25,937 nucleotides of DNA from Streptococcus sp. GTDB taxonomy: Bacteria > Bacillota > Bacilli > Lactobacillales > Streptococcaceae. Every line of letters begins with the position of its first letter. Positions within the stretch are counted from its first letter, which is position 1. Shown here in pieces: positions 23,874-25,937 of this stretch. The stretch lies in NCBI RefSeq assembly GCF_030825805.1, contig NZ_JAPJPF010000026.1, forward strand, positions 1 through 25,937, given 5' to 3'. A program made the translations under genes and the position numbers. The notes under the pieces were generated by a model. That model was given only the letters and a program-made list of their open reading frames with translations, had not been told where the DNA came from and searched no databases.

Positions 23874-23879
23874 ACCTGC

Positions 23880-24233
23880 TTATGCTAGGGCTGCTGAAAG
23901 ATCGACAGCACTTGCTTCGTGCCATAGCTTTTCTAGGTTATAGTGGGCACGCATTTCTTCTGAGAAGACATGGACCACTACACCACCTAAGTCAAGAAGG
24001 ACCCAACCTCCTGCTGAGTCACCTTCGACGTGGCTGGCATTGCCCCCAGCTTCAACGACTTTCTCGCGAATATTTTCTGCGATCGCTTCCAACTGACGGC
24101 TGTTCATAGAGCTTGCGATAACAAAGTAATCCGTCACACTGGTCAAGCTTTGAACATCCAAAGCCACAATATCTTCTGCACGTTTTTCATCGGCAGCTTT
24201 AACAACAAGTTCAAGTAATTCTTTTTCTTTCAT
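23880..24233 (-). CDS. rsfS: Ribosome silencing factor RsfS (Iojap family)
   Basis: A 117-residue cytoplasmic protein that binds ribosomal protein L14 and blocks subunit joining in starved cells. The family core is plain: [35 protein letters not shown] (21-55), then [30 protein letters not shown] (75-104). An AAGGAAAGAGG ribosome binding region precedes the ATG. It follows the isochorismatase-like gene by 14 bases and ends at a terminator. Confidence 0.95.
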   Translation of the reverse strand: MKEKELLELVVKAADEKRAEDIVALDVQSLTSVTDYFVIASSMNSRQLEAIAENIREKVVEAGGNASHVEGDSAGGWVLLDLGGVVVHVFSEEMRAHYNLEKLWHEASAVDLSAALA

Positions 24234-24247
24234 TTAGTCCTCTTTCC

Positions 24248-24748
24248 TTAAAAAATTGATTTGTAATCTAAGACATCCGCAAAACGTTCTGCCCAAATAT
24301 TTTCATAAAATTCATTAAGCGTTTCTGCCGGAATATCCTCTCCATCAAAGGTTGTGACAGCTCCTTCTGGAATGACCAGCTTGTAGCCGTATTCAAAGCC
24401 CACTTTGACGGATGTATCGACACAATATTCTGTCTGCATGCCACATAGGACCAGTTGTTCAATCCCTTGTTGATCCAAATATTCTTTTAATCCTGTCTCT
24501 TTAAACATGCTATTGTATCGCTTCTGAAATACCTTTTCATTCTCCTGTCTTTTCAACAGAGGAGATAATTGCCAATCTTCCGAGGTTAAAGCCTCTGGCG
24601 TTTCAATATGCTGAATGTAGATGATTTCAATCTGCTGTTTTCTAGCCTGATCTTGTAAATAAGCAATCTTCTCTAACAGCTTTTCTGTCTCAAAACCTGT
24701 CTCCACGAGGATATTTTGTACATCAATAATGATAAAAGCTGTTTTCAC
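24248..24748 (-). CDS. Isochorismatase-family cysteine hydrolase
   Basis: A 166-residue cytoplasmic hydrolase of the nicotinamidase/isochorismatase superfamily. The catalytic set is visible as D9 (IIIDVQN), K76 (FQKRYNSMF) and C109 (CGMQTEYCVDTS). The substrate is not known; a nicotinamidase-like or other amidase role is possible, and the nearby nadD would suit NAD-related chemistry. The start codon is GTG at 24746-24748, directly abutting the yqeK stop (TGAGTG), with GAGGAG six bases upstream. This shows translational coupling. Confidence 0.88.
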   Translation of the reverse strand: MKTAFIIIDVQNILVETGFETEKLLEKIAYLQDQARKQQIEIIYIQHIETPEALTSEDWQLSPLLKRQENEKVFQKRYNSMFKETGLKEYLDQQGIEQLVLCGMQTEYCVDTSVKVGFEYGYKLVIPEGAVTTFDGEDIPAETLNEFYENIWAERFADVLDYKSIF

Positions 24749-25345
24749 TCACTGCTCCTCTTTCAAATACTTCACAAAGGCATTGTAGGTTTCAAGGGTT
24801 TGGGGATAAATCGGCAATCCTTGGTGAGCTAGGTGTTCGACTGTGCGAGCCGTCTCATAAGCCACAGCACGATCCAAGGAGACTTGGGCGATGTCACGTG
24901 CTTGCTCTACCCCCGGAAAAGCCCGGTTGTGCTCAATGTAATCAGCCACATAGACAATCTTGTCTAAGGTTGACATCTGATCACTCCCAACCGTATGAAT
25001 CTCAATACTGCGAAGAATGGCTGGATCTGTCAGTCCTAGATCTTCTTGGATCTTATAAATCCCGACCATCCCATGCCAGACATTGTTGCCCCAGTTTTTT
25101 AATGCTGGATCCAGCTCATAGCGATCGATCAAGTCCAGAAATTCCTGATCTGATAATTTCTTGGCGTAGTCATGTAATAAACCGGCTAGGCCAGCCTGCT
25201 CTTCATCTGCCCCATAGCGCTTAGCTAAGTCACGAGCGGCCTTCTCAACCCCTAAACAGTGGGTTAGGCGTTTTTCCGGAAGGATTTGGCCCATTTTTTC
25301 GAGCAAGACCTCTCGAGAAAAGCCGAGATAGTTTTCATAGGTCAT
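24749..25345 (-). CDS. yqeK: HD-domain hydrolase YqeK (symmetrical Ap4A hydrolase family)
   Basis: A 198-residue metal-dependent HD-domain protein. Metal ligands are in [12 protein letters not shown] (H29) and GLLHDYAK (H58, D59), with further conserved histidines in NVWHGMVG and IEIHTVGS and DYIEHNR later on. Relatives split diadenosine tetraphosphate into two ADP. The start is the ATG at 25343-25345, overlapping the nadD stop codon (TAATG). A longer reading to 25474 would run through nadD in another frame and is rejected. Adjacent to nadD, as usual in Firmicutes. Confidence 0.93.
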   Translation of the reverse strand: MTYENYLGFSREVLLEKMGQILPEKRLTHCLGVEKAARDLAKRYGADEEQAGLAGLLHDYAKKLSDQEFLDLIDRYELDPALKNWGNNVWHGMVGIYKIQEDLGLTDPAILRSIEIHTVGSDQMSTLDKIVYVADYIEHNRAFPGVEQARDIAQVSLDRAVAYETARTVEHLAHQGLPIYPQTLETYNAFVKYLKEEQ

Positions 25346-25937
25346 TAATACAAACCTTCTTTCTTGATGTAGTCCAAGACTGGTTTTGGCAACATAAAGT
25401 TGGGCGTCCGACCTTGAGCGATAAACTCTCGCACCATGCTTGAAGAGATATCCATCAGGGGAACATCGACCCAAATCACTGGATAAGAAGTTCCCGCTTT
25501 GTAACGGGGACGTTGAACACCGACAAACTGGACCATCTCCACTAACTCGTCAATCCGATACCACTTTGGCAGGTAGTCCACCATATCCGCTCCAATGATA
25601 AAGTAATAGTCTGTATCTGGGTCTCGCTCATTGAGCAACTTCATCGTATCGTAGGTATAAGAGATCCCTTTACGCTCTAGCTCAATCGTCTCGATTTCTA
25701 GCCCTTCAATCCCTTCGATGGCTAGTTCTAGCATTTTCAGGCGATGACGCTCATCAATGGTTTCTTTTTTATCCACATGCGGAGGCTCATATTCTGGCAT
25801 GAGAAGGACCTTGTCCAAGCCCAATTGTTGGCGGACCTGGTCTGCAACCACGAGATGGGCATTATGGACCGGATTGAAATTCCCACCCAAAATACCAACT
25901 TGTTTGCGTTTCTTGTCTTTGATCTCTGGCTCTAACT
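25345..25937 (-). CDS. nadD: Nicotinate-nucleotide adenylyltransferase NadD, 5' end missing
   Basis: The gene enters from the right edge; 197 complete codons are present. NadD joins ATP and nicotinate mononucleotide to make deamido-NAD. The reading frame stays open to the edge ([15 protein letters not shown]), followed by the nucleotide-binding motif [12 protein letters not shown]. An apparent start inside this motif (TTG at 25888-25890) is therefore an internal leucine codon. The C-terminal [10 protein letters not shown] is the family's ISSTxIR motif. [19 protein letters not shown] is also typical. Confidence 0.95.
   Translation of the reverse strand, partial: LEPEIKDKKRKQVGILGGNFNPVHNAHLVVADQVRQQLGLDKVLLMPEYEPPHVDKKETIDERHRLKMLELAIEGIEGLEIETIELERKGISYTYDTMKLLNERDPDTDYYFIIGADMVDYLPKWYRIDELVEMVQFVGVQRPRYKAGTSYPVIWVDVPLMDISSSMVREFIAQGRTPNFMLPKPVLDYIKKEGLY

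Noticed and set aside
24898..25224. 108-codon plus-strand ORF
   Set aside because: Antisense to the HD domain of yqeK; low-complexity Pro/Ser/Cys translation without start signals.

Overview
The window is a chromosomal stretch from a Streptococcus, most likely of the mitis/sanguinis group (S. parasanguinis-like). This is judged from protein wording and gene order recalled for streptococci, not from a search. It has moderate-to-low GC, AGGAGG-type ribosome binding sites, many TGn extended -10 promoters and short bidirectional hairpin terminators. No rRNA, tRNA, insertion sequence, phage gene or CRISPR array was seen. Most genes are ordinary core or near-core genes on the minus strand; only rsmG and the uracil permease are on the plus strand.

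Layout. 1-891: the 5' end of lemA diverges from rsmG. 921-5972 (minus): an operon read from right to left holds a nucleoside phosphorylase, a double-domain ECF ATPase, EcfT and a short-chain dehydrogenase, with a PfkB sugar/nucleoside kinase beyond a terminator. 5973-6566 is gene-free. It holds two 96-base direct repeats, several palindromes, and then a promoter and PyrR-type attenuator in front of the uracil permease. 7882-10124: a DUF4299 protein, a hairpin-rich 270-base intergenic element and trhO. 10275-11469: a small XRE regulator with two membrane proteins, enclosed by two near-identical terminators. 11609-18557 (minus): a long, tightly spaced run of amino-acid binding lipoprotein, metQ, M20 dipeptidase, metN, metI, an MptD-like ECF S component, SAM hydroxide adenosyltransferase and a UPF0397 ECF S component. 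18685-19827: an M20D amidohydrolase. 20015-21761: yebC and a lipoprotein. 21832-25937: the conserved nadD-yqeK-isochorismatase-rsfS-methyltransferase-tmcAL run, with nadD cut by the window edge.

How the genes work together. The 11.6-19.8 kb block reads as sulfur amino-acid uptake and salvage: MetNIQ imports methionine, peptidases and an amidohydrolase free amino acids, and the SAM adenosyltransferase splits SAM into methionine and adenosine. Two dyads resembling the streptococcal CmbR (TGATA-N9-TATCA) and MtaR (TATAGTT...AACTATA) boxes lie about 65 bases upstream of predicted start points. The ECF ATPase/EcfT operon at 2.7-6.0 kb has no S component of its own, whereas the two S-component-like genes at 11.6-13.6 kb have no ATPase or EcfT. 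The simplest reading is one ECF transporter system split over two operons, with a nucleoside phosphorylase in one and a SAM-cleaving enzyme in the other. This suggests salvage of a SAM- or adenosine-like compound, but the substrate is inference.

I did not find a convincing wholly new system. The best leads are the split ECF/SAM salvage arrangement, the paired LysR-type boxes, the XRE/membrane-protein module between duplicated terminators, and the structured intergenic repeats.
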